From Mizugakiibacter sp. (GTDB lineage Bacteria > Pseudomonadota > Gammaproteobacteria > Xanthomonadales > Rhodanobacteraceae): 64,000 nucleotides of DNA. The translations under genes were made by a program, and so were the position numbers. Under the pieces are notes generated by a model. The model ran no database searches, had not been told where the DNA came from, and was given only the letters and a program-made list of their open reading frames with translations. The stretch is taken from contig QILI01000084.1 of assembly GCA_003233305.1 (NCBI GenBank), forward strand, positions 1 through 64,000, written 5' to 3'. Of this stretch, positions 52,594 to 61,671 are shown in pieces. How positions within the stretch are numbered: the stretch's first letter is position 1; each line of letters opens with the position of its first letter.

Positions 52594-53513
52594 AACCGAT
52601 AGCGCAACAACGCGGCGTAGCCCTGCTCACGGCACTGCTGATTGTGGCGATCTTGACCACGGTTACGGTGATGTTGTCGTGGGATCAGATGCTGGCAATT
52701 CGCCGCAGTCAGGACTTGATTGAGCAGGATCAGGCCCGCCAGCTGGATTTGGGTGCTGAGGCCTGGGCCGCGCAGACCCTGGCTAAAACGGCACGTCAGC
52801 AGGTGGTGGATTTGCAACAGCCCTGGGCACAGCCGATGCCGGTGATCCCAATCAATGGCGGTGAGGTAACCGGTAGCCTGGAGGATTTACAGGGTCGTTT
52901 CAATCTCAACAATCTGGTTAGTGGTAATAAGGCAGTGGGAATCTCGCAGCAACGCTTCAATCGATTGTTGCAGCGGGCCAAGTTACCAATTGATCTTGGT
53001 GAGGCCGTGATCGACTGGATTGATCCGGACGATATTCCGCGTGGTACCGGTGGTGCAGAGGATGGCTTTTACATGGGTATGCTGCCCCCCTACCGGGCTG
53101 CCAACATGCCTATGCTCAGTGCTTCCAGCCTGCGTCTGGTACGGGGCTTCGGTGCCAAGGCCTATGCCGCGATCATCCCATGGGTGGCAGCCTTACCACC
53201 GGGTACCTCGATCAATTTAAACACCGCTTCAGAGACAATTCTGAGTACTCTGGGACTGCATGCTGACCAGGTGGCGGCTATTATTCAGCTGCGCGATAAA
53301 AAGCCTTTCAAATCGTTGGCCGCCTTCCTGTCCAACCCCATCCTACAGGGACAAAAAATCAACAGTTCCCGGCTGGGTGTACGTAGTCAGTTTTTTCTTC
53401 TACGGGCCGAGGCGCACCTTGGCAAGACCCGAACGATTCTCTATAGCGTGCTCCGCGTAGAAAATCCCGATAAAGTAAAGGTTATTATGCGCTCTTGGAA
53501 TACCACCCCTTGA
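52590..53513 (+). CDS. gspK: Type II secretion minor pseudopilin GspK
   Basis: QQRGVALLTALLIVAILTTVTVMLSWDQM...DLQGRFNLNNLV...INLNTASETILSTLGLHADQVAAIIQLRDKKPFKSLAAFL. Confidence 0.94.
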   Translation: MKPIAQQRGVALLTALLIVAILTTVTVMLSWDQMLAIRRSQDLIEQDQARQLDLGAEAWAAQTLAKTARQQVVDLQQPWAQPMPVIPINGGEVTGSLEDLQGRFNLNNLVSGNKAVGISQQRFNRLLQRAKLPIDLGEAVIDWIDPDDIPRGTGGAEDGFYMGMLPPYRAANMPMLSASSLRLVRGFGAKAYAAIIPWVAALPPGTSINLNTASETILSTLGLHADQVAAIIQLRDKKPFKSLAAFLSNPILQGQKINSSRLGVRSQFFLLRAEAHLGKTRTILYSVLRVENPDKVKVIMRSWNTTP

Positions 53514-54685
53514 TGGATAATTTATTGCTACGATTTCGCATTGATGGGACGATCGAATGGCGTTTCAACGATGAGTATGGCCTCGGCAGCCTAGATGAGG
53601 CAGCTACATTGGCCCACGGCCGGTCGGTTACCGTGTTGGTGCCGGGAGAACAGGTGCTGCTGATTCGCACGGCAATGCCCACCCGCAAGGCCGCCGAGAT
53701 TGAGCGGGCCTTGCCGTATGCGGTGGAAGACTGGTTGATCGACCCGCCGGAAAGCCAGCATTTCGCCTGGGTGCGTGATGTAGACGAAGTGGCTGCCGCT
53801 GTGGTGACCCGAGATCGTATGCAAACCTGGACCGAGACATTGCAAAGTGCTGGGATCCGGGTTCAATCGATACGTCCCGATATGTTGGCGATACCCTGGC
53901 AGGTCGGACGTTGGAGTCTTTGGCTCGAAGGCGACCGGGCGCTTTTACGACATGGTCTTGCCGACGGGTTTGCCTGCGGCCGAGAAGTGTTTGTCGCGAT
54001 GTTGTCGGCACAGTATGCCGAGATGCCCGAAGACGCGTTGCCACAGGGTCTGGATGTTTGGTGCTGGGATGGTGATCCTCCTGAAGAATGGCCGGAGGGT
54101 CTGGAAGTACAGCAACAAATCCTGGGGGCCTTCCCGATGATGGGATTGCAGCCCGATGCTGCTGGGTTGAATCTTCTTCGTGGTGATTTTGCTACCCATG
54201 AAGCACTCGGGCAGCGGCTTGGACCCTGGAAGATCGCGGCCGCCGCCGCGGCCGTATGGTTGGTGAGTATATTGGCATTGCAGACTACGCGTCACTTTGT
54301 ACTGGCGCATGAGCAGGCACAATTGAACTCAAAAATTGACCAGGTATTCCGCCAGGCCATGCCGGATACGCAGCGGATCGTCGATGCCAAAGTACAAATG
54401 CAACAAGCACTGCAGGCGTTGCGTGGCGGCTCGGATCGGGGGGGGGCACTGAATCTGTTGGCGGATGCTGCCCCGATACTGGTTCACGCATCGGGTATGC
54501 AGATACAACGTATTGAGTATCGGGAGGGGAAACTCGATGTACATCTCACTGCGGGTGGGTTCGGTGCTTTCGAGCAACTCAGGAAAGTGCTGCAAGCGCA
54601 GGGACTCAAAGTGAATCTGCAATCCATGAGTACCCAGAAAGGGGTAGCCAGCGGTAACGTAAAAATTCGTGGTGGTGGTACATGA
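53513..54685 (+). CDS. gspL: Type II secretion protein GspL
   Basis: MDNLLLRFRIDGTIEWRF...VLVPGEQVLLIRTAMPTRKAAEIERALPYAVEDWLIDPPESQHFAW; actin-like cytoplasmic domain then TM. Confidence 0.92.
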   Translation: MDNLLLRFRIDGTIEWRFNDEYGLGSLDEAATLAHGRSVTVLVPGEQVLLIRTAMPTRKAAEIERALPYAVEDWLIDPPESQHFAWVRDVDEVAAAVVTRDRMQTWTETLQSAGIRVQSIRPDMLAIPWQVGRWSLWLEGDRALLRHGLADGFACGREVFVAMLSAQYAEMPEDALPQGLDVWCWDGDPPEEWPEGLEVQQQILGAFPMMGLQPDAAGLNLLRGDFATHEALGQRLGPWKIAAAAAAVWLVSILALQTTRHFVLAHEQAQLNSKIDQVFRQAMPDTQRIVDAKVQMQQALQALRGGSDRGGALNLLADAAPILVHASGMQIQRIEYREGKLDVHLTAGGFGAFEQLRKVLQAQGLKVNLQSMSTQKGVASGNVKIRGGGT

Positions 54686-55179
54686 ACCTGCAAGATAGGT
54701 GGGCGGAACTGGAAGCGCGCGAGCGTAAAGCGATCGTACTGGGTGTATGTATTCTCGCTTTTGGCATCGTCTATGGCTTGATCTGGCGGCCGCTGGATCA
54801 GAGTGTACGGGTACGCACGGAACAGGTGCAAAATATGCGTTCCGATCTCACCTGGATGCGTCAGGCGGCGATGGAAATACGTGCACTGCGTGGCAACAAT
54901 GTCAAGACCAGGGTAAGCAGTGGCGGTTCGTTACTTAGCGTGATCGATAAGTCTGCCCGAGAGCAGGGTCTGGACAAAGCCATTGTCCGACTCACGCCGC
55001 AGGGGGGCGATGAGGTATCGGTATCTTTGAAGCCGGTTAATTTTTCTCGCTTGGTCCGCTGGCTTGGTGCTTTGCAGCAACAAGGTGTGCGGATCCGTAT
55101 ACTTTCCTTGACCCCAAGTGGAGTCGGTCAGGTTCGCTCTAGTCTGACCCTGGGCCGCATGTCTGCGGCCTCGACTTAG
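54682..55179 (+). CDS. gspM: Type II secretion protein GspM
   Basis: RWAELEARERKAIVLGVCILAFGIVYGLIWRPLDQSVRVRTEQVQNMRSDLTWMRQAA; follows gspL with ATGA overlap. Confidence 0.9.
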   Translation: MNLQDRWAELEARERKAIVLGVCILAFGIVYGLIWRPLDQSVRVRTEQVQNMRSDLTWMRQAAMEIRALRGNNVKTRVSSGGSLLSVIDKSAREQGLDKAIVRLTPQGGDEVSVSLKPVNFSRLVRWLGALQQQGVRIRILSLTPSGVGQVRSSLTLGRMSAAST

Positions 55180-55312
55180 ACAACGACCGCTTTGATCTGC
55201 ACATGAAGGTAAGACTTTCAAGCCTTGATTTGCTGATTTTAAAGCACCGGTATGGTGCGTCTTTGCGGTCAGCAGCAGGATGTCTGCATTACCCATGCGG
55301 CACGATGCAATC

Positions 55313-56074
55313 ATGAAGCGCTTCTGGAAAATCAGCCTGTTCGGGCTCGGCTGCTATATCGTATTTCTGATAGTTCTGTGGCCGGCAACCTGGCTGATTC
55401 CCAGGCAAGGAGCGTCCGGACTCAATTTTGCGGGAGTCTCGGGTACGCTTTGGTCGGGACAGGTGCAGTCTCTGGTCTGGCGAGGATTCCCGTTGGGTCA
55501 GTTTCACTGGCGTTTTGCACCCGCTACGCTGTTGCGAGGGCAACTTGGGGCATGGATTGAATTGCGCGGAGCGGACGTATCGCTGCATGGGCTGGGCTCA
55601 GTCGCTGTCCTGGGGCATGGCGTAGAACTTCGAGATGTAACCATCCAGCAACTTGCCCCTGAGCTTGCGCAACGATTGGGTTTGCCCTGGCAGCTGGCTG
55701 GAAGTATTCGTGGGCACATCAACCTCGTGCGCTGGCAACCCGGTGCAGTCCCGGTATTGACCGGTACTTGGGTATGGAGCCAGGCTGCGGTACGGTCACC
55801 GGTAGCGATCCGGCTTGGCAAGGTTCATATCCGGGCAACTTCCATAGGCCCACGTGAGGATATTGTGGCCACTTTCCAGGGGGGTGATCTGACGGGTACC
55901 GGCAGCCTGATACTTGGACCGGGTCAGCGTTATGTTCTCAGGCTCAATATTAGCGCTGCGGACGCACGGGTACGCCCCATGCTCCGATGGCTTAGCCAAC
56001 GCAATGCTGCAGGACACTGGGTCCTTAAAAGAAGCGGTAACTTGCGGGAGCTTGGCTCATGGTTGGGTATTTGA
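55313..56074 (+). CDS. gspN: Type II secretion protein GspN
   Basis: MKRFWKISLFGLGCYIVFLIVLWPATWLIPRQGASGLNFAGVSGTLWSGQVQSLVWRGFPLGQFHWRFAPATLLRG. Confidence 0.9.
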   Translation: MKRFWKISLFGLGCYIVFLIVLWPATWLIPRQGASGLNFAGVSGTLWSGQVQSLVWRGFPLGQFHWRFAPATLLRGQLGAWIELRGADVSLHGLGSVAVLGHGVELRDVTIQQLAPELAQRLGLPWQLAGSIRGHINLVRWQPGAVPVLTGTWVWSQAAVRSPVAIRLGKVHIRATSIGPREDIVATFQGGDLTGTGSLILGPGQRYVLRLNISAADARVRPMLRWLSQRNAAGHWVLKRSGNLRELGSWLGI

Positions 56075-56222
56075 GGGCACCTCAATAAACCTGCTGCGAA
56101 GCTCGATGGTCGCGTTGCGTTCCTGCTCGTTCATTGCCTATCTATTCTGCTATGTCTCGGAGATTTGCTCCAGGGTGCCCAGTACTCGAACCGCTCGCTT
56201 AAGGGTGTTAGAGGTACCCCTG
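56073..56222. mobile_element. Candidate MITE / non-autonomous remnant of IS5 (IS1031-like) type
   Basis: Imperfect terminal inverted repeats GGGCACCTCaataaacc (left) and GGGGTACCTCtaacaccc (right, reverse complement), flanked by TGA(G) direct repeats; no transposase between. Confidence 0.45.
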
Positions 56223-56539
56223 AGAAACTTGTAAAGTTGCCCAGGTTTCAGGGCTTCTGGTGTATTGAGCATGCGGGTCAGTTTCCGATAATACCCAATC
56301 TCTACTTCAGGCTCATTTCACCTTGGAATCACGCTTCCCCTTCAGACTTAGGTGTCATTGCACAAGGCTACAGCAGCTTTTGCACATTGCTGAACCCGCG
56401 TATGATAGAAAAGTTGCTTCCAGCGTGACAACCGACCGCAGGTACGGTTCAGTCGTTGTTTGGAACCATGCCTTACTATATGTTTGTTTCAAAGCGCCGA
56501 TTGGCGTAAGCCCTGTATCCTGTCGACGGAGGTTGTTCC

Positions 56540-56878
56540 ATGTCAGAAAATGAAGAAAATAAAGTATCGCGTCGCCGCTTTCTTAAGGTTGCTGCCGGTA
56601 CTGCCGCAGCAGCTGTGGCCGTTGGCGCACTGCCTCGCTTGGCACGTGCAGAGGGGTTGCCGCATCTGAAAGAATCAGATCCTGCTGCCCAGGCTCTTCA
56701 CTATTATGAAGATGCGAGTAAGGTTCCTACTACTAAATTCCCACAGTTTAAGAAGGGTGATATTTGCGAAGTCTGTCGGTTTTATCAGGGCAAGCCTGGA
56801 CAAACTTGGGGACCATGCCAGTTGTTTCCCGGTAAGGATGTGAATAAGGATGGCTGGTGCGAGGGTTTTTCGAAGTAG
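56540..56878 (+). CDS. High-potential iron-sulfur protein (HiPIP) with Tat signal peptide
   Basis: Twin-arginine SRRRFLKVAAGTAAAAVAVGALPRLARA; C-X2-C-X13-C-X13-C cluster motif ICEVCRFYQGKPGQTWGPCQLFPGKDVNKDGWCEGF. Confidence 0.95.
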   Translation: MSENEENKVSRRRFLKVAAGTAAAAVAVGALPRLARAEGLPHLKESDPAAQALHYYEDASKVPTTKFPQFKKGDICEVCRFYQGKPGQTWGPCQLFPGKDVNKDGWCEGFSK

Positions 56879-56909
56879 TAAGCCTGCACCCATCCAAATG
56901 GATGGTGTG

Positions 56910-56948
56910 CCACAATAAAAGTCGGGTTTATCCCGGCTTTTATTGTGG
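56910..56948. terminator. Strong (possibly bidirectional) hairpin terminator downstream of HiPIP
   Basis: 17-bp stem with one G-T wobble: ccacaataaaagtcggg-tttat-cccggcttttattgtgg. Confidence 0.85.
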
Positions 56949-57653
56949 TTGGCAAGGCAGTTACTCAGTAAAGCTTCTTTACTGATTGTGGCATCTGACT
57001 TGCTGGGCCAGTCTGCGTAAATATATTTTCAGGATAGCTTTCAGATTGAATCAAGCAGCGGCCTGACCTGACAGGACGGAAGCTGTTCGGCTGTCGCGGG
57101 CGGGCCAACAGCCGGGGCCCGCTACCATGCAAACCTCCGGGTCGCGAGTCCAGTGCCACGATGAAAAAACACCAACTGACCCCAGCCTATTTTTATACTC
57201 TGACTCAGTCAATGCTCTTCTAATCATACTGATAGGTAAATATACCAAATTAATTAATGGCTATCTCCAGGTGAGCCGAAGCTATGCGGTGTGGTAGCCA
57301 ATGGTTGGGATTGGCCGGTTCGTTGTGACGAGCGGCATATACTGAGAGTAGATTCTGAGCTCCGGTCATGACCCAGATGATGAAACAGAGCTGGGTTTTG
57401 TCGACCGATTGAAAAATGGGAAGTTACGCCTCATTACCTGCTACCGGTACCCTTATGGTCAGCTCGGCGTAGACCCGTGCCGCCGGTGTACAAGTACAAC
57501 GCGGTACTAGCAAGGTAGTCGCTCATAGCCCGTTTTACGTACTGTATGGCCGGGGGACGGATTCAAGTACGGCAAGTTATTGGCTGTGATGTCAGGCCTG
57601 CTCATGTTGTAGATGGCGTTTCCATTCTCAGGGGCTGGGTATGACCGGTTTTG

Positions 57654-59321
57654 TCAAACATTATCCCAGTCCTCATTCAGGTATTCTTTGACGCGATTGT
57701 GGCGTAGACGCATGCTATAAGCTATCCACATAATCAAGGCCGAGAACACAGCAATTGTTGGGATCGCGGTAGCCAGATCGAGAATGCCGAGGTTACCCTT
57801 GCCGACGGCTGCGTCCGGGTACGACCCCAGCCAGCTGATCAGGGCCAGTCCACCCAACCACGGAATAACCCAGAAACCGGCACGCAGATCCAAGCGTGGT
57901 GTGAGCTTGTGATAAAAGGCTTCGTGGGCAATCAGTATGCTGAATCCCAGCAGCACGGCGATAGCCAGCTTCCAGTCCACGTCCCATCCTGACCAATAGA
58001 CAATCAGGTTGGAAGACAGGAATGCAAGATAGGGGATGATGATACCGCCGGGTAACCGGAATGGACGCTTGTGTCCAGGTAGTTCTTTACGCAGGGCTAT
58101 CAACACTAGGGGGCCGGAGCCGAATGACAGCACGGTGGCCGAGGTCACAAAGCCGACCAGTTTCTGCCAGCTTGGAAACGGCAGAAAGAAAATCAGGCCA
58201 ACCACGAATGCCACGATCACACTAACCCAGGGTACGCCGTGATCATTGACCTTGGCCAGTGATGCCGGGGCATTGCCATTACGGCCCATGGCATAGGACA
58301 GGCGAGCCGTAACGGTAGTGTAGATCAGGCCGGTGTCAGCGGGGGAAATGAACGCGTCAATGTACAACAGTAGTGCCAGCCAGGTCATACCCAAGGTCAT
58401 CGATAGCGTGGCCAGTGGTCCGAAGGCGATAGCTTTGTCCTCAATACCACCGGAAAAAGTAGTGCCGATATGGGCCCAGCCATTGGCTAGGGCTGCGCTG
58501 GGCAGAGCCCCGATGAAGGCCATTTGCAGGCCGATGTAGATGACTGCACATCCCAGTACCGAACCGATGATGGCTATCGGTACATTGCGGCTGGGGTTAT
58601 CGGTTTCACCGGCTAATTCCACACCCTGTCGGAAGCCGAGGTAGGAAAAGATGATACCGGCGGTGGCGATAGACGAGAACACGCCGTGCCAGCCGAAGGG
58701 CATAAAACCGCCATGCGCGGCATAGACGAAATGACTGCTGTCGAACTCAGCACTGAAGAAGGACACCACCACCAACACGATGATGGCGAGTTTCCACCAC
58801 ACCAGGGCATTATTGAGTCGGGCGAACCAGCGAATACCGACCACATTGACTAGGCTAAATAAAAACATGAGCGCGGCGGCGGCGATATAGCCCATGGGGG
58901 TCAGTACAGCAACACCATCCCTGAGTACCTGCAGATTGGGAATGTAGTTGTTGGCGTATTGCAATGCCGCCAGCACCTCGATCGGCGCCGTGGATGCAGC
59001 TGCCAGCCAGGTAACCCAGCCGGTGGTGAAACTGGCGAACGAGCCGAAGGCAAAATGGGGGAAGCGCACCACGCCGCCCGACAACGGGAACATGGTCCCG
59101 AGTTCGGCGTAGGTGAGGCCGATGAACAGGATCATGATCGCCCCGATCAGCCACGAGATGATTGAGGCCGGGCCCGCCTGCTCGGCCGCGTTCAAGGCGC
59201 CGAATAGCCAGCCTGAGCCAATGATCGAGCCCACAGCAGTAAACAGTAGCCCGACCAGACCAACATGGCGTTTTAGTCGTTTGTCATCACCGCCCGTGGC
59301 AAGAGTCGTGGGTGTTTGCAT
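57654..59321 (-). CDS. APC-superfamily amino acid permease
   Basis: 555 aa, about 12-14 TM; RHVGLVGLLFTAVGSIIGSGWLFGALNAAEQAGPASIISWLIGAIMILFIGLTYAELGTMFPLSGG. Confidence 0.94.
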   Translation of the reverse strand: MQTPTTLATGGDDKRLKRHVGLVGLLFTAVGSIIGSGWLFGALNAAEQAGPASIISWLIGAIMILFIGLTYAELGTMFPLSGGVVRFPHFAFGSFASFTTGWVTWLAAASTAPIEVLAALQYANNYIPNLQVLRDGVAVLTPMGYIAAAALMFLFSLVNVVGIRWFARLNNALVWWKLAIIVLVVVSFFSAEFDSSHFVYAAHGGFMPFGWHGVFSSIATAGIIFSYLGFRQGVELAGETDNPSRNVPIAIIGSVLGCAVIYIGLQMAFIGALPSAALANGWAHIGTTFSGGIEDKAIAFGPLATLSMTLGMTWLALLLYIDAFISPADTGLIYTTVTARLSYAMGRNGNAPASLAKVNDHGVPWVSVIVAFVVGLIFFLPFPSWQKLVGFVTSATVLSFGSGPLVLIALRKELPGHKRPFRLPGGIIIPYLAFLSSNLIVYWSGWDVDWKLAIAVLLGFSILIAHEAFYHKLTPRLDLRAGFWVIPWLGGLALISWLGSYPDAAVGKGNLGILDLATAIPTIAVFSALIMWIAYSMRLRHNRVKEYLNEDWDNV

Positions 59322-59736
59322 CGGATTTCCCCTCTTTTATACAAAATTGATGAAACCTGCATCAGGGTGTTACCTGAAGCCGAAACGAGTATCGAGGTCG
59401 AACATGGTGGGCTGGAAGTCTCAGAGTATATGGGTAAGGCAGTAATTTTCGGCTGGGACCGGAAATTGATTGAATGGTTGACGTACCAGTAATTTATGAG
59501 TGCTCCCAGTACGCCAGGGCTTTGGCGAAGCGGATGAAAACGGGTGCGAAGGAGGCCACCATATGAGCCCGGATAGCCCCTCACTAGTGATTCGTGGCGC
59601 CCAGTTTAATCGGACCAGCCAGAAACCACGCGTCGCCGTACCATACGCGAGCCCTGCGCATGCAGCAAGAAGCAGCAACGATAAGGCACCCCGTCCATCC
59701 ATTCATAGCCCGACCGGCTGCCAGACAGGAAAGTAA

Positions 59737-60303
59737 ATGAATTCGCCACAAATCCAGGTATCGAGATTGCTGCACACCTATCGTTCTCAAGATATGGGCC
59801 AATGGGATCTACTCAAAGTCTTCCACACGTTTATTGAGGCAACTCCCGATTGCTGTGAAAGGTCATGCCCATCCGGGCATTTTACAGCTTCTGCATGGCT
59901 GGTCAGTGCAAATGGACAGCGGGCATTACTCACCCATCATCGCAAGCTTGGCCTCTGGGTGCAGCCCGGCGGCCATGCCGACGGCAATGCCGATCTGGCT
60001 GCGGTGGCCTTGCAAGAAGCGGAGGAAGAATCGGGGCTTGCCGGTCTGTGTCGTGAGGGTGGGGTATTCGATTTAGATCGCCATTGGATTCCCTGGTACT
60101 CCGGGGAACCTGCCCATTGGCATTACGACGTACGCTTTGTGGTACGGGCAACCTCGGGGGAAGACCCGGTGATGAGTGAAGAATCTCTGGCTTTAGCATG
60201 GTGTCCGGTCGAGTTACTGGCACGCTCTCCGGAGGTGGATGCATCGGTGCAGCGCATGGCCAAAAAATGGCTAAGTCAGAATATAATTAGTTCGGTAAAA
60301 TAA
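59737..60303 (+). CDS. NUDIX hydrolase
   Basis: LGLWVQPGGHADGNADLAAVALQEAEEESGLAGL NUDIX box. Confidence 0.92.
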   Translation: MNSPQIQVSRLLHTYRSQDMGQWDLLKVFHTFIEATPDCCERSCPSGHFTASAWLVSANGQRALLTHHRKLGLWVQPGGHADGNADLAAVALQEAEEESGLAGLCREGGVFDLDRHWIPWYSGEPAHWHYDVRFVVRATSGEDPVMSEESLALAWCPVELLARSPEVDASVQRMAKKWLSQNIISSVK

Positions 60304-60661
60304 AGGCGGCGACTACTGCCCGATCTTCGTTGGCAAGCACGTTGAAGGTACGGGCCACCGCAGCATTGTCCATCACTTCGCAGCCGATGCCCCGGGAGAG
60401 CAGAAAGGCCATGGATTCTGGGGATGGGAATTGCAGTTTTCGACCGCTGCCGATGAGTACTACTTCGGGCTGCAGTTCGAGTAGGGGAAGTAGGTGCTCA
60501 GGACGGAGATCATCGCTGCTCTGCACAATCCAGTCTTCGATGACCCGCTCCCGGCTGATTGCAAAGCTCCTGCATAGTTCACGGTCGACCACCACGATAC
60601 CCCGTTCTCCAACGCGGCGAATGTACAGGTACTTCCCAGGTTGGTTGAGTATCACTTCCAT
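60287..60661 (-). CDS. Mth938-like (DUF498) domain protein
   Basis: ELQPEVVLIGSGRKLQFPSPESMAFLLSRGIGCEVMDNAAVARTFNVLANEDRAVVAAFILP. Confidence 0.92.
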   Translation of the reverse strand: MEVILNQPGKYLYIRRVGERGIVVVDRELCRSFAISRERVIEDWIVQSSDDLRPEHLLPLLELQPEVVLIGSGRKLQFPSPESMAFLLSRGIGCEVMDNAAVARTFNVLANEDRAVVAAFILPN

Positions 60662-60957
60662 CAGCGTGGCAGGGCAATTCTGGGCTGCTCGATATTGCGC
60701 CGAAACAAACAGGCGATATGGCCGATACGCTGCACCAGCTGGCTGTTACTTTGCGCCAGTATGTGGGTAATTTGCTCGTCACGCTGGACCCTATCGGCGG
60801 TACCCAGGCGGACCTTGATCAGTTCGTGCTGGTCCAGGGCCAAGGTGAGTTCCTTGATGACCGCTTCGGTCAGTCCTTTTGCACCCAGTTGGATGACAGG
60901 CTTCAGAGGGTGGGCGAGGCCGCGTAAGTAGCGGCGCTGGGAAGTACTCAAAGGCAT
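60661..60957 (-). CDS. yhbY: YhbY-family (CRM domain) RNA-binding protein
   Basis: RYLRGLAHPLKPVIQLGAKGLTEAVIKELTLALDQHELIKVRLG. Confidence 0.94.
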   Translation of the reverse strand: MPLSTSQRRYLRGLAHPLKPVIQLGAKGLTEAVIKELTLALDQHELIKVRLGTADRVQRDEQITHILAQSNSQLVQRIGHIACLFRRNIEQPRIALPR

Positions 60958-60983
60958 GCGAAATTACTGCAAAAGAGAAATAT

Positions 60984-61652
60984 GTGATGAGTTCAGGTTA
61001 TCATGAACAGTACCGATATAATGGATCGAACGTGTCTCGAAGTAAAAGCAGCACACGATGGCTGCGTGAGCATTTCAAGGACGAGTATGTCAAGCGGGCG
61101 CATGCCGATGGCTTGCGTTCGCGCGCAGTGTTCAAGCTTGAAGAAATCTTTGCGCGTGACCGGCTTTTGAAGCCAGGAATGCGGGTAGTGGATCTTGGCG
61201 CCGCTCCCGGCAGTTGGTCACAGGCAGTGCGTACCAAGCTCGGTGATACCGGGCAGGTGATTGCGCTGGACATACTACCCATGCAGGGCATCCATGGAGT
61301 CGAGTTTTTGCAGGGTGATTTTTGTGAGTCTGAGGTACTCCTGCGGCTTGAAGCTGCGCTGCAAGGTGAACGGCTGGATCTTGTGCTTTCCGATATGGCA
61401 CCCAATCTAAGTGGTATCGAGGTCGCGGATCAAGCTCGGGCCATGCAACTGGCGGACTTGGCACTCGACTTTGCGCGGAGTTGGCTCAGACCTGATGGAA
61501 CGTTATTGATCAAGCTTTTCCAGGGTACTGGGATTGATCAATTCATTCGTGACTTGCGCCGGGACTTCCGTCGCGTGAGTATGCGTAAACCCAAGGCATC
61601 TCGCGCTCGGTCGCGTGAGGTATATGCACTGGCACAGGGCCGCAAGGCCTGA
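60984..61652 (+). CDS. rlmE: 23S rRNA 2'-O-ribose methyltransferase RlmE (FtsJ); start may be GTG 61032
   Basis: [58 protein letters not shown] ... [13 protein letters not shown]. Confidence 0.96.
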   Translation: MMSSGYHEQYRYNGSNVSRSKSSTRWLREHFKDEYVKRAHADGLRSRAVFKLEEIFARDRLLKPGMRVVDLGAAPGSWSQAVRTKLGDTGQVIALDILPMQGIHGVEFLQGDFCESEVLLRLEAALQGERLDLVLSDMAPNLSGIEVADQARAMQLADLALDFARSWLRPDGTLLIKLFQGTGIDQFIRDLRRDFRRVSMRKPKASRARSREVYALAQGRKA

Positions 61653-61671
61653 GCCCGTACGGAGCTTGACA

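Noticed and set aside
56165-56428. 87-aa plus ORF between gspN and HiPIP
   Set aside because: Begins inside the MITE-like element, no domain recognised, no good RBS.
59421-59702. 93-aa minus ORF with an N-terminal hydrophobic stretch (MDGRGALSLLLLAACAGLAYG...)
   Set aside because: Lipoprotein-like start is tempting, but the rest lacks family features and the plus strand also has a comparable ORF; not supportable from sequence alone.
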